Part shown: in pieces, positions 39,990 through 50,952 of the stretch
How the letters are laid out: every line of letters begins with the position of its first letter
Position numbering within the stretch: position 1 is the first letter of the stretch
Assembly (NCBI GenBank): GCA_963682175.1
Contig: OY821788.1
Coordinates: 16,820,001 to 16,884,000, forward strand
DNA: 64,000 nucleotides
Origin: Triglochin maritima
Taxonomy: Eukaryota > Streptophyta > Magnoliopsida > Alismatales > Juncaginaceae
Reading direction: 5' to 3'
Program-made: the position numbers and the translations under genes
Notes under the pieces: model-generated
What the model saw: the letters and a program-made list of their open reading frames with translations, nothing else
Told to the model about the DNA's origin: nothing
Databases searched by the model: none

Positions 39990-40955
39990 TTAAGAAAGCT
40001 TATCAAGTTGTAAGCCTAGGTTGTCGATTCTGGTAGAAATCGTTTTTAAAAGATTTTTATCAGATCTATCAGAAGATTCTCCTAATTCTAGGTTATTTCT
40101 TCTCATACTTATTCTAGGTTTTTCTCCTAAGAATGGTTTATTCTTAGCAATATCAATTGCCCAAGAATTATCTAACGGACTAATATCAGAAAATTGTTTT
40201 TCTTCTATTGATCCTATTTCTGAGAATACGTCTTCTAACTCGATATACTCAGATTTCTTATAGTCAATACTATGATGACTATTGGTCAAAGCATAAGCTA
40301 CAAGGTAGGTTATACTAAAGACTTTGTCTCCAAAATTCATTAATTTTTCTCTTTCGAATTGGTGAACGAACGAGAGTACTTGATCTAAATTCTTAGTATT
40401 TATACTAAACCCGAATTTAGGATAAACTGAAAACATGAATTTTTGGTAAGCTAAATTTTCTCTAGCTGCACCTAAAATACAATCTCTTCGATCGTTGATT
40501 CTGTTGTCTATTAAGGCCATCTTAATAGGTGAATCAATTCCTTCTTGAAATTCAGATTTCAAAAGGATTTTTATGGCTCCTAAGTGAACTACACTAATTG
40601 TGGATCTTATCTTAGGGTCAATTTTCTGTAGGTTTTTGCTAACTTCTTCCTTAGTAATAAGGGGTAAGAAAACACAACCTTTGGTGTCTTTGATATCTAC
40701 ATGCACTTCCTTTGTGGTGACATAGTAAAAGACATTATTTTTCTTTTTCAGAATATTTAACATAGGGATCCGCATCGGTATGTTAAAGATTTTTTCTTTC
40801 TTTAAATCAAGTTTTGATTTCCTAATTTTTGAAAGAGTTTCTTGCTTTATTAAAAAGCTGCTTGAAGATCCTTTTTCATTTTCAGAAAATTCGATTTCAA
40901 AATTATTTTCATCAAGAGTTTCTTCAGGATGTTCTTTGTTTTTTAAATTATTCAT
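39990..40955 (-). CDS. Movement protein (ORF I), uninterrupted
   Basis: 321 codons from the ATG at 40955, the only MP without lesions in the window. The 30K-superfamily core (VHLGAIKILLKSEFQEG, KMALIDNRI) and a C-terminal coiled part ending NLGLQLDKLS are present; the MP C-terminus contacts P3 in caulimoviruses. Upstream on its strand are the primer-binding site and about 90 bp of leader only; the promoter of the large intergenic region is missing, replaced by CP DNA at 41071. It is 5 bp from the P2 ATG. Confidence 0.92.
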   Translation of the reverse strand: MNNLKNKEHPEETLDENNFEIEFSENEKGSSSSFLIKQETLSKIRKSKLDLKKEKIFNIPMRIPMLNILKKKNNVFYYVTTKEVHVDIKDTKGCVFLPLITKEEVSKNLQKIDPKIRSTISVVHLGAIKILLKSEFQEGIDSPIKMALIDNRINDRRDCILGAARENLAYQKFMFSVYPKFGFSINTKNLDQVLSFVHQFEREKLMNFGDKVFSITYLVAYALTNSHHSIDYKKSEYIELEDVFSEIGSIEEKQFSDISPLDNSWAIDIAKNKPFLGEKPRISMRRNNLELGESSDRSDKNLLKTISTRIDNLGLQLDKLS

Positions 40956-41070
40956 TTAAACAAACATAGCTCTGATACCAATGTAGGAACGATGTGGTGT
41001 CGGACACTTAAAGTTCATTACGTTTTAAGTGTAGTCTGACTGACTTGATATGGCTTATGGAAATAAGACT
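40956..41070 (-). promoter_or_regulatory. Viral leader end with perfect tRNA-Met primer-binding site
   Basis: On the minus strand, TGGTATCAGAGC (40980-40969) matches the complement of the initiator tRNA-Met 3' end perfectly, 13 bp before the MP ATG. Preceding leader DNA contains the agtcagactacacttaaaacgtaatgaacttt block seen at 29275-29309. At 41070/41071 it is fused to the CP tail. Confidence 0.85.
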
Positions 41071-42447
41071 TACATCTAGTGTATCTTCATAAGGGTCTTC
41101 AATAGGAATGAATCCTAATGAGTAAACCTGTTCGAGCATATTTGTTTTATACTCATGTTTTTTCCTATTAGGACACTCGTTGGCATAGTGTCCTTCTTCG
41201 TTGCAGACCCAACATCTACAATTCTTTTTGCCTTTTGGACAAAATTTTTGTTTGTTAGTATCATGTTTTTTCCTAACAAATTTTCCAGGTTTAAAAGGTT
41301 TTCTTTTCTTTTTAAACCTATATTTAGAAGCATATTTTTGCTTTTGTTTTCTAACCTTCCTTTTGGTTGGTTTACAGCCATACTCTAAGGATGGTTCTTG
41401 TATAGACTTGCAATAATTCTTGTTGAACTTTTTAAGTCTACGTTGTTTTCTAGCCAAGTCACAAACTTGTGAGATTTCTTCTTTGACTAATCGTTGTGCA
41501 AAGCCTAAACTAAACTCTGCGGTGGCTGAAGATTCTACTATAAATCTATTGTAAGCTTTTTCTCCTACGATGGGGATTTTTAAGAGGTAATCAAGGATGT
41601 ACTTCTTATAAAGAGTTTGGTCTTTTAAGACATATAAGTTTTTCTCGTAATCACAAAAGAAATCATCGAGAAAACATATGTCGCACAGGGTCATATTAGT
41701 AAGGCGGTGTACTGCCTTGTTCCTAATTTTTTCCTGTTCTCTTTCTTTATCTCCACAGAGATCGATTCCTAAAAAGATGGTGTAAAGTGCATTTATAACA
41801 TCTTCAAAGGTGTCAGTTGAACTTAATCTGGGTGTCCAATTGGTATTCTTAATGAAATTATTCATGATACCAGTAGTCTTATGTTCGACTAAGAGTAATA
41901 CAGTCTTAGGATCATCATAAGCTTCTTTATTAGTTTGAATGATCAAACTGATTTCCTGAGCCCATTTATCAATTAGCTCTTTTCTATTGGGTTTACAGTC
42001 AATGTCTAGGATATTGCTTCCAAAGATACTGGTTGTATTTTTACCATCATTGAAGGGAAAGAAATTACCTTTTCTTTTCCTTTGGTTACCTCCTTGACCA
42101 GACGATTCTGGTTTTTCTTCGGGAAATTCTTGCCTATCCATTCTAAAGTTTTCCCTAGGTCGGTCAGAATAATCAGATTCATATTCTGTAAGATTCTCAT
42201 TCGTAGGAGTAACTGGTTCAGAGTTGCTTTCCTCAATAATGTTTATGGTCTCAATAGAATCTTGGATTCCAAATAGTCGTAACAGGGTTGGATCTGATTC
42301 TATTTCTCTGTTGGCGATGTTGTCATCGTCAAGATCCATAAGTCTTATGGCTTGGTTAAGGATTTCATAATTGTCGTCATTAACCTGTAATTCATCATTC
42401 TCAAGGTTATCCCAAAAGAATTTTTCTACCTTTTCCATGTGGTTCAT
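41071..42447 (-). CDS. Coat protein (ORF IV), nearly complete, missing the last residues
   Basis: Uninterrupted from the first ATG (42447, overlapping the P3 stop as ATGA) through the acidic N-terminus, capsid core, basic stretch and zinc knuckle [14 protein letters not shown] to DPYEDTLDV. There it is fused to leader DNA (joint near 41071 with a TA overlap), so the acidic Ser-rich tail of about 25 codons is replaced by 21 unrelated codons ending at 41008. The total frame is 479 codons. It lacks the frameshifts of 31164-32607. Confidence 0.9.
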
Positions 42448-42550
42448 GCTTTCTTTTTATCTGCATCAAACGGCCATTTCAGGCTTCCGGGGTTTTTTCC
42501 TGTTCCTAGGTCTTCGTTTCCAACGCTAAAGTTTGGGTAACTGTATTTCC
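42444..42550 (-). pseudogene. Virion-associated protein C-terminal fragment (ORF III)
   Basis: The last 35 or so codons of P3, ending at the right edge of the viral block, where viral DNA (gtaactgtatttcc) abuts chromovirus integrase DNA (tccaaattttg). Confidence 0.85.
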
Positions 42551-43230
42551 TCCAAATTTTGAATTGTCATCTTTGCCTGTTCATCAGTCTATGGGTGGAA
42601 TGTCGTGCTGAACTTCAATTTTGTCTTGAATGCCTTACACAAGCTCTCCCAAAACCTCTAAGTGAATTGGGGGTTTCGATCCGAAATGATAGACACCAAA
42701 AATCCATGCAGCCTGACTATCTCCGCGATGTAGAGCTTCGTCAAACTCTCCAAGGATGCAGTCACCCGAGTCGCAAGAAAATGAGCTGACTTCGTCAGAT
42801 GATCCTCGATCACCCAGATAACATCATGCGAATGACATGTCCTCGTCAAACCCATGACAAAGTCCTCGTCAAACCCTCCCACTTCCACACTGGAAGTTCA
42901 ATCCTCTGCATCACGCTTGCTGGACACTGATGCTCAATCTTAACTTGCTTGTAGACCAAACACCTGGATACAAACTCAACAATGTCTCGCTTCATCCCCT
43001 TCCACCAAAATCTCCACTGTAGGCCCTTGTATATCTTCGGGCTCCCCGGATGAACCATGTACCTCGAGCCATGAGCTTCGTCCAAGATCTCCTGCCTCCG
43101 CCCTTCCACATTCAAAACCCACAGCCGATTCCAATATCTCAGACCTCCATCCACTACAATCTGGAACTCAGACCCCTTTTCCTCAGCCATTAATGGAAGC
43201 AACTAACTTGACTCAAAATCCTCTCTCTAC
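42551..43230 (-). pseudogene. Ty3/gypsy chromovirus-like integrase, partial and decayed
   Basis: On the minus strand, 43202-42846 encodes the zinc-binding region (AHGSRYMVHPGSPKIYKGL ... WWKGMKRDIVEFVSRCLVYKQVK), where the second Cys of the HHCC motif is Tyr. 42888-42658 encodes the core (IWVIEDHLTKSAHF, ISDRNPQFT) with two catalytic Asp, in another frame. Near 42600-42551 a FHP..TD.Q-like stretch leads to the viral joint. The remainder of integrase and the 3' LTR are absent from the window's left side. Confidence 0.85.
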
Positions 43231-44340
43231 TTCTTTACAATCCTCTGGACGATCGTCGACTCAACTCGCAAGCTAGACAACCACACTCAACCCGGCTCAT
43301 CAATGAAGGGACACCAATCAGCTAGATCCTCCAACAACTTCCACCCCTGAACCCTCATGTGTGCAACCAAACCATCAAACTTCCTGCTAAGAGCATCTGC
43401 CATGGAATTTGCCTTCTCCGGATGATACAATATGGTGATGTCATAATCCTTGATGAACTCCAGCCATCGACACTGCTTCAAAGCATACGCCACCAACTTG
43501 TCATGCTACCTGAGCACACAACCCAAGCTTGTCCCCGACATGTCATTGTAGATCACAAAGCCTCAAGATCTACTCGGAAGTATCAACTGAGGTGATGAAT
43601 TCAGACTCTTCTTCAGCTCCTGGAAGCCCACTTCGCACTTCCTCGAGCACTTGAACTTCACTCCCTTCCTTGTCAGTGTTGTCAATGGTGCGACAATTTT
43701 GGAGAAATTCGGGATGAATCCTCGATAATAACCCAGGAATCCTACAAAACTCCTAATCTCCGACACATTGGTTGGCACCTTCCAGTCCAAGACAACCTCT
43801 ACCTCAGCAGGATCCACCCTGATTCCATCCCTCGACACAATATGCCCAAGGAAAGCCACCTACTCCAACTAGAATTCGCACTTCAAGAACTTCGTGAATA
43901 ACTTCCTCAGAATTCCCAACATCATCCTCAGATGCTCCTCATTCTTCTCTCTATCCAGAGAATATATCAGGATGGCGTTCATGACCACGATCACGAACTG
44001 GTCCCGAAAAAACTTGAACGTACGGTTAATAAGATCCATGAATGTTGTAGGTGCCTTGGTCAATCCGAATGGCATAACCAAAAATTCGAAGTGACGACAA
44101 CGCATCTTGAATGTCATCTTGAGAATATCCTCATCCTTGATCCTCAGCCCAGGCCTCAAATCAATCTTGAGAACACCTTAGCCGTCTACAACTCGTCGAA
44201 TAAATCATTAATCCTTGGTCGGGGGTACTGATTCATGATCGTGACCTTGTTCAACATACTGTAGTCGATATACATCGACACCGAACCATCATTCTTCTTC
44301 GCTCAGAGTACTGGTGCTCCCCAAGGTTAAACACTAGGCC
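43231..44340 (-). pseudogene. Ty3/gypsy chromovirus-like RT and RNase H, inactivated
   Basis: Minus-strand pieces: about 44330-43869 is the RT palm (LRIKDEDI, FEFLVMPFGLTKAPTTFMDLINR), where the catalytic YVDD-type box reads VVMNAILIYS, so both Asp are lost. 43859-43563 is the RT connection (FLGHIVSRDGIRVDPAEVE, VGFLGYYRGFIPNFS). 43496-43287 is the end of RNase H ([35 protein letters not shown]). A frame break lies near 43865 and others near 43560 and 43500. A dead copy. Confidence 0.88.
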
Positions 44341-45151
44341 TGATGAAACCTTTATCTAACAACTATTGCTAGTGATCCTTCAATTCTACCAACTCTTTTG
44401 GAGCCATGTGATACAGTGCTTTGGAGATAGGTGTCATTCCCCACAACAGATCTTGGAGACCTCGATCTCGCAGGGTGGACAATTTCCTTCAAAGCTTTAG
44501 TAGGCTTCTCACTCGACACCACACTGGGCGGGAACGTGTAGCAACCCTTCTCTAGCAATCAATGAGCCTTCCGTGTAGAGACCACCACGCAACCGTCCCT
44601 GCCTCTGACGTCTCTTGACCACTAACGGATGTCCCTTCGGTCTGGAGATCACTACTCTCTTGTCCCGACAGTGAACACACACATTGTGGACAGAAAGCAA
44701 ATCCATTCCGAGAATAACATTAAAATCGGACATTGGCAACACCACGAGGTCAGCCAAAAAGTCCTGATCTTCCAGCACCACAGACACTCTCGGAAGATAC
44801 ACCCACATAGCAAGAATGTTACCAACAAGCGAACTGACTTCCAAATAGAAAGTGAGCTCCACGGCGTCCTATCCATTATGGGTGTGAACGCCTTCGAGAT
44901 GAAGGAATGTGTAGCGTCACAATCAAAAGGTCATCGCAACGAGACCAGAAACAACCATTTTACCTTTGATGTCGCTCAGCTGCTCAGCGTCCTCAGCTCA
45001 AATGGAGAACACACGTCTAGCTGCCCTACATGCAAGAATGACCTAATACTAACTAGAATACAATTCTAACAACAAAGAATTAACCGACAGGGTTTGGGTT
45101 TGTTGCCCTCATGGAGAGTCTTCGGATTCTATATACTTTTGGGAATGACCG
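44341..45151 (-). pseudogene. Chromovirus-like protease remnant; gag deleted
   Basis: 44862-44509 (minus) encodes the retropepsin C-terminal part (DFNVILGMDLLSVHN), preceded by a hydrophobic stretch. The usual linker to RT is decayed (44500-44350). Only about 300 bp separate this from the primer-binding site, so gag is missing. Confidence 0.7.
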
Positions 45152-45163
45152 GCTCTGATACCA
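45152..45163 (-). promoter_or_regulatory. tRNA-Met primer-binding site of the chromovirus-like element
   Basis: TGGTATCAGAGC on the minus strand, a perfect initiator tRNA-Met complement, 3 bp from the LTR end (TGTAACGCC... at 45167 in plus orientation). Confidence 0.85.
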
Positions 45164-46329
45164 CGTTGTAACGCCCCCAATCTCACGGGTACGCACGCTG
45201 GGGAAACCAAGCGAACTGTCGAGATCATAGTCATCCACGACAACCGAAGGAGTTACAATAAAAGACGACACTTAAACGATGTACTGAATAAAACATACAC
45301 GGATACACTAAAATGGGACATACACTGAAATGGAACAGTATCCGTATATGAAAATAATATGAAGACATTACTTGGAGTTTGAAAGGGATTACATCATAAA
45401 ATAATGCAGAAGCAAAACGATAACTGCAAGAATCTGGTCGACGTGTCCCTCGTGTACCGACGGGATATAATTAATCTGAAAAATATAATTAATAATTTGT
45501 GAGCTCGACAACCCGCAAGTTCCAACTGTCAATCAATCAGAATCATAATCATGTGAAAAATAATACATAATATGACATTCAGTCAAAAAACACAATCAAG
45601 AGATATGCATCACAAATAATATGCATGCATAACAATCTGGAACCCCCATTCGGATCCGACCACATCCTGTGCTTCTGAAATCTATCAATCAGTCAGACGC
45701 ACACCTGGTAGCTCCACACTAACGACAAGCAGCCCTTTCCTCTCTCGGGTGGCCCCACACTGTCCGCTAGGCAGCTCTTTCCTCAGTTGCTCTGTCAGAA
45801 ACATACACACAGCCACAAGACATGTCGACCGAAACACACCATACAACCATACGCATATCACTAAGTTCAATATCGATATTAAGCATGCATGCAACTACGA
45901 ACATCAAGAGAGACAGACATGAAATGAAACTGAAGAATAACGAATCAGTACTTGCCTGTCTCGCAATCACATATTCCACAAGTCACATCCAACTTCATCA
46001 ATTTTCTTCTCTCAACCTTCTCTTTCTCACTCAGACTTCACAATTCATCAAAACCTTTATCACGTTTATCCTCCATCTCCTTATATATATAATCACATTT
46101 TTTACCTCTCACCTCTCTCTTCTTTCACGGTTTAAGTGACGAACTTCTCCTGGTAAACATCAACTTACACATATATGTACTTACTTTTTACTCTCACCTT
46201 CGTATCCTCCAATCATCTTCTAACACCTCATTCCACAGCCACCGCCTCATCTTCTAATCATCCAACACGTCATCTCTCTCCAAGCCAAAGGATAAATACC
46301 ATCAAAATATCTTCCAAAACTTTATTAAT

Positions 46330-47250
46330 TTCGGTAAAAGGTTTGGGTTCTTACATCATAGCATTCGGATCCACCACTAACGGATTTGTATCTACTACTG
46401 GCGGATCACTTTGCTTTGTTACTTTCGGATTTTGGCAGCGGGTTGGGTTATTTGGTCAGAACATTTCAGAACTTTTAGATTTGATTTAGAGCCGTCCGAT
46501 TACTTCTAGACTAATCCAAACCATGTATTAGTCTATATATAAAATTGTATTTCTCCTCTCCTCCTCTTCTTCTTGCTTCCTCCATTAGTTTAGGTTTATT
46601 TTGTTGCCCATTAGTGTAAGAGGAGAAGAAGGAGAAAACTTTGTAAGCTTTCATTTCAATCTAGTGTTCTTGTTCATTACATTGATGTTTTCTATTTAGT
46701 GCAATTTCTTTCATGTTTGTTGTTTGCCTAATCTACTTTTTTGAATTTCTCATTATGGTGTTGGGTTGTTTTTATTTTTCATTAGTTTAGAGATGAGTAG
46801 GGAGTAGTCCATCCCCATTGGGGTTGGAGAAGAAGGTGATGCGATTATGTGATGTATTATGTGTGTTTTAATCGTAACCTTTGAACCTCACGTGAGTTCC
46901 ATAACCATCTAATGAGATTTTCACTCTTATGATTGATGTGCTAATGCTCTTGAGTGATGTTGAGCACATGCTTAGATTAGTGGGTCTCTATTATGGGGAA
47001 TGATGATGTGAGGATAAGGATGGAGTGCAAGAAGACATGTGCATGCATGTCCTCATGTTGGCCTCTTCCTTATTAATGACTTGTATGTCTTAATGATTGT
47101 GTTAAATCTTATTTCATGTGGAGACATAGTGGGGTTTGCTCATTATGCATGTGTTTATATCCACCTCATATCAATTATTGTCTTCTATGTTTTAATGATA
47201 ATGCTTTATCTTATTTCATGTGGAGGCAAAATTGGATACATAACATGCAT
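46330..47250 (+). repeat. Athila-like (family B) LTR fragment nested in the long LTR
   Basis: Corresponds in opposite orientation to 58140-59560 (blocks: gagatgagtagggagtagtc..atccccattggggttgg, ggaatgatgatgtgaggataag, tcttaatgattgtgttaaatcttatttcatgtggagac). It contains a partly duplicated phrase (cttatttcatgtggag twice, 47110 and 47212). Boundaries are approximate. Confidence 0.6.
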
Positions 47251-47639
47251 ACATACATAGATATTCCTACTCTCATAAGATCCGCAACAACAACAACATA
47301 CTTATGTAGTTCCCAAGCAATGGTAGGCATGAAACGTAGAGAAACAAACATGCAACAAGAAACTACGGTCATGCAACTCTAGTCAATAGACACGTATTGT
47401 ACGACAATAACTCTCATACAAGGAGCAAATCATATTCATGTACATCTCTATAAATACTTGAGATTAGGTTGTGCACATGAACTACACATTCAGATCTAAT
47501 CATACGTTCATCAGGCATATACAAGAATCAAGCAACAAATCAAGAACATTCATAAGATGCACAAATCATGGAATATAAACTACACAAGGACACACATGCA
47601 TGTTCCAGCCCATTGATAATACATGAGTCTATAACATAT

Positions 47640-47965
47640 TGACCGCAATTAGTCATGAAGATCACATAAATTCAGAAATTAATATTACATGAGCATATGA
47701 TATATTGGTAGCAAACTAAACATGAATATCATGTAAAATCCAGCAACTATTCATACATGAGCATATGGCATATTGACAGGAACTAAACATGAAGATCATG
47801 TAAAAATCCAGCCACTAATCCTACGTGAGCATATGATATATTGACAGCAACTAAACATGAAGGTAATGTAAAATCCAGCACTAATCCTACATAAGCATAT
47901 GATATATTGACAGCAACTAACCATGAAGGTCGTGTCAAAATCAGCAACTAATAATGCATACATGT
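47640..47965. repeat. Tandem repeat, period about 67 bp, four to five copies
   Basis: The phrase gagcatatgatatattgacagcaactaaacatgaag recurs with gcatatg at 47693, 47761, 47829 and 47895 (steps of 68, 68 and 66). Copies are imperfect. A weaker copy follows to about 48000. Confidence 0.75.
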
Positions 47966-48329
47966 GGTACATCTTATCAGCAACTAATCATGAGATAATC
48001 GTATAATTTCAGTATGTAACTATACATGAACATGATGTATCAAAAAAGCAATAATCCATGGAATGATAACATGATCCCAGCAGCTAAGTGTACGTGTACG
48101 TGTACATTGTGTGTCTAGACAACAAATAAACATTAAATCATAACAAGATCCCACTAGCTAAATATACATATACATGATGTATCTATACAGCAAATGAATC
48201 ATGAAACAATAACAAGATCGTACTAGCTAAACATACTTGTACAACAATCCACACAGATATAGAGAGTTTGATGCTGCAAGAGCTATGGAACGTGATACTC
48301 TAGTTGATAAGCAAGAACAAAATCAGATT

Positions 48330-48380
48330 CATGCATGTACATACATACATATATATACATATATATATACATATATATTC
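48330..48380. repeat. AT-rich microsatellite (catacata/atatatac)
   Basis: Runs of acatacatacat and atatatacatatatatatac. Confidence 0.7.
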
Positions 48381-48556
48381 CGTAAATGAGTAAGATCAGG
48401 CTATGCATATCCAATATATAGATTGAAGGTCCATCCATACAATTATTAAACATGCACGAGATGATGAACCGATATAACAACGTACATAGCATTTACCGAT
48501 TTGCATTGCAACAATAATATGGTTATATTCACATGCAATATATATGTATCTGAATA

Positions 48557-49560
48557 TCAAGAATAAACATGGTGCATAAATCCCTCAACAGCATACCTTA
48601 ATAGACATTCAAGCATAAACATGCCACAGCAAACACAAGCATAATTCAACAACCGACATGCATCCAAAAGTGCACCAAAAGACAAATCAATAGAACCACA
48701 GCAATCAGCATCTACATTCACCGACCCCAGGTCCTCCCACAGCCCTTCCTGGCCTTCTACTCGACATCTCAGAGTGTGTAGGACGGGGCTATGGAGGTGT
48801 ACGTTGATCGGGTCAGCCCACATCCCAACAGGACACTCGCACAGCCAACCCGCACTAGGTAAGCCACGCAAGTTACCACAGAGCACTGATCTCCTAATGC
48901 ACACCCCACCACCGCCATCCCTAACTTCCTCTCCACACGTCCAGAGATTATCCAGCACTATAATCCAACCGCACCAGCCGGCTGTCCAGGAGTAATGCTC
49001 CAACACGTGCAAGGAAAACCCTAGGGAAGAAACCGAGTGCTCCAGCCACTCTAGTCCCCAACGAAGGTCACCACCACCGCCCTGAGGTGCCTGACCAGAG
49101 TAGGTTGGGCCCCACCAGAGTTCGCCGGAGCTTCGGCATGCCAGGCTGCACCAACAGCCGGCCACCAAACGCACCAAACCATGCGCGCGTTTGGTAGGAA
49201 AATTGTTTGGAGGTGCAACCGATTGCACCACCAACCACAATGGTGCTGGCCGGCCTCCAGCCAACATCCCCTCTCTGTAAACTCCTCCAGGGAGTAAGGC
49301 ATACCTAAGGTTATTGGAGAAGATGGCCGTATATCGCCGGAAGGTTGCTGTCGAGATCCGTCTCCTAGCTCCAGGCTAGACCACTTGCTCTCAAGGTCCG
49401 GAGTTGTTAGCTTTGCCTGAAAGTCCAGCCACCAGCATGCCAGAGGAGATGAAGGAGGATGGGTGTGGTGTCATGGGGAGAAAGGAAGAGAAGGTAGGGG
49501 ACGGCTAGGGCTGGAGAGGTTTTTGTTTTCAGCAACAATGAAAGAAGAAATAATAGACTG
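48557..49560. other. GC-rich part of the long LTR, no supported gene
   Basis: Base composition rises sharply. A 236-codon minus-strand ORF (49267-48557) exists but is Trp/Gly/Cys-rich with no recognisable domain, and competing ORFs occur on both strands. Long chromovirus LTRs often contain such a transcribed GC-rich leader. I do not call a gene. Confidence 0.4.
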
Positions 49561-49971
49561 CACATTATTCTCCTTCAATTACTTGACAAATTCATTAACC
49601 TTCCAATGCTTGCACAATTCAAACTCCCTTTGTTGACTAGGATGCCATGTCATCCTTCCCCAGCCCACTCAGCCATATCTCCCACTAAATTAGCTCATGT
49701 GGCCAAGCGAAAATCAAGTCCAAGTAACAACTTACAAAATGCAACACCAACATATGCACCAAAATCTCTCATGATCCTTCCTTCCTTTTTCCATGCTAAT
49801 TTCATCCTAGATTGCTGACGTGGTGCCACCTCACATGCTTACTTGCCAAGTCTCACACAGCAGCCCACATGGCATGGAAAAAAGAAATTCAATGCCACCT
49901 ACAACCATAGCCAAATCAATAAAGTCTAGTTGCGCATGCACCCGACGTGCCACACCCACTCGACCCAAAAG

Positions 49972-50110
49972 GAAACTTTTCCCTGAAAGAAAAACTTCTC
50001 CCAAAAAGGAAATTTTTCCTCAAAGAGGAAACTTCCCTCGAAGAGGGATTTTCTCCGAAGAGAAACCATTCCCGAAAAGGAAACTATCCCCAAAATGGAA
50101 ACCTTCCGGA
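49972..50110. repeat. Array of about eight 17-19-bp hairpin-type repeats
   Basis: Units of the type aaaaggaaactttTCCCtg follow each other (aaaaggaaacttttccctg, aaagaaaaacttctccca, aaaaggaaatttttcctc, aaagaggaaacttccctcg, and so on). Each unit is itself partly self-complementary (ggaaa/tttcc). Two diverged units occur near 57105-57140, near the end of a second LTR of the same family. Confidence 0.75.
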
Positions 50111-50211
50111 GACAACAATAAACACATCACCCCAACAACATAATATAACTTATAATCAACAATAAGAGATGAAAAGGACTAAATTAAAGTAGTAAGAGAG
50201 TGGGTCTTACA

Positions 50212-50952
50212 CACAACCTCCCTGGTTTCTCTCCTCAAACCACCTGGAAAGCGTGTGCTTAAAGTAGAGATGAACGGGAGTACATCCCCAGCCAGCCACA
50301 ACAACCCAGGGCTCACGCAACACCAACCCAACCAGGCTGAGTTTGCAACACACTTGTATGCCGTAGATGCATGACCGGACTGCCCCATTGGTGTCGGATG
50401 ATCCTCCATCCAACATCCCCACTTATTATCCTCCTTTTTAGCCCGAGGCATATGCCCCAGAGTTTGCTAGAACAAGGCAGGCTGCCTCCTTGTTTGTCTC
50501 TTCTACAAGGCTGCCTTGTCTTCTGATAATTCACTAGAAAGAAGGCCTGAGATATGCTGGTTACCGGAGGTGAGAGGGGGAAATGTTGTGTTTTGCTTGA
50601 GGAAGAGTGGAAGAGTAAGAAATAGGCAGTTAGGGTTTTTGGTGCTCTAAATATACACGCACAAAACATTCTAAAACCGCACACACAATATTGCACTCGA
50701 TTGGAACAAAAACTCTCATGATCCTCTTGCGAAAGGGTCGTTATACACGGACGTGGTGTCTTGGACAGACCTGACGTAGTCAGTCCTGTCAGCAGTACAA
50801 TCAGCAAAAGTCAAATGTCTTTTCTTTCTGAAATTAATTAAATAATATGTTTGTTTGACATGCAACCTTTAGTTTCCCAATGCAACATTACTTTCCTAAT
50901 GCAATGTTTGGTTTCCCCATGCAACCTTGGGAAACAAATGTAAAATGAAGAG
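50212..50952. other. Unassigned interval between two retroelements
   Basis: No recognisable domain. A 164-codon minus-strand ORF (50807-50313) has no family support. A short near-repeat (tttccc/atgcaacc) lies at 50860-50935. Confidence 0.3.

Larger units (their letters stand above)
20538..42550. mobile_element. Endogenous pararetrovirus block (genus Caulimovirus-like), tandem and inverted partial genomes
   Basis: 22 kb of viral DNA. The order along the plus strand is: CP tail and pol N-terminus (+); pol N, deleted CP, P3, P2 end, P6, pol end (all -); then CP tail, pol, P6, large intergenic region, MP, P2, P3, CP, pol, P6, P2 end, P3, deleted CP, pol N (all +); then pol N, deleted CP, P3, P2 end, a patchwork, P2, MP, leader, CP, P3 end (all -). 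Gene order, the aphid-factor gene, CX2CX4HX4C in CP, a DTG/YVDD/RNase H polyprotein and a viroplasmin-type P6 together fit Caulimovirus rather than badna-, petu- or cavemoviruses. Such DNA enters plant chromosomes by illegitimate recombination because the virus has no integrase. Confidence 0.93.
45167..50211 (-). repeat. Chromovirus-like (Tekay/Del-type) LTR with nested insertions
   Basis: On the minus strand it starts TGTAAGACCCACTCTC (50211) and ends GGGGGCGTTACA (45167), termini often seen in long-LTR Tekay/Del elements. Length is 5,045 bp including nested DNA (an Athila-B LTR fragment near 46330-47250). It contains a 67-bp tandem repeat, an AT microsatellite, a GC-rich block and an 18-bp hairpin-type tandem array near its start. 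The lineage name is inferred from termini and pol motifs. Confidence 0.65.

Noticed and set aside
20538..42550. Assignment to Petuvirus, Badnavirus or Soymovirus-like EPRV
   Set aside because: Separate ORFs I to VI with an aphid-transmission P2 and a separate viroplasmin P6 after pol fit Caulimovirus best; badna- and petuviruses fuse these genes into one or a few polyproteins.
47640..47965. CRISPR-like array
   Set aside because: Repeat units are contiguous and imperfect with no unique spacers, and the DNA is from a plant.
48557..49267. 236-codon minus-strand ORF
   Set aside because: Trp/Gly/Cys-rich translation without a domain, with competing ORFs on both strands of a GC-rich LTR segment; no support as a gene.
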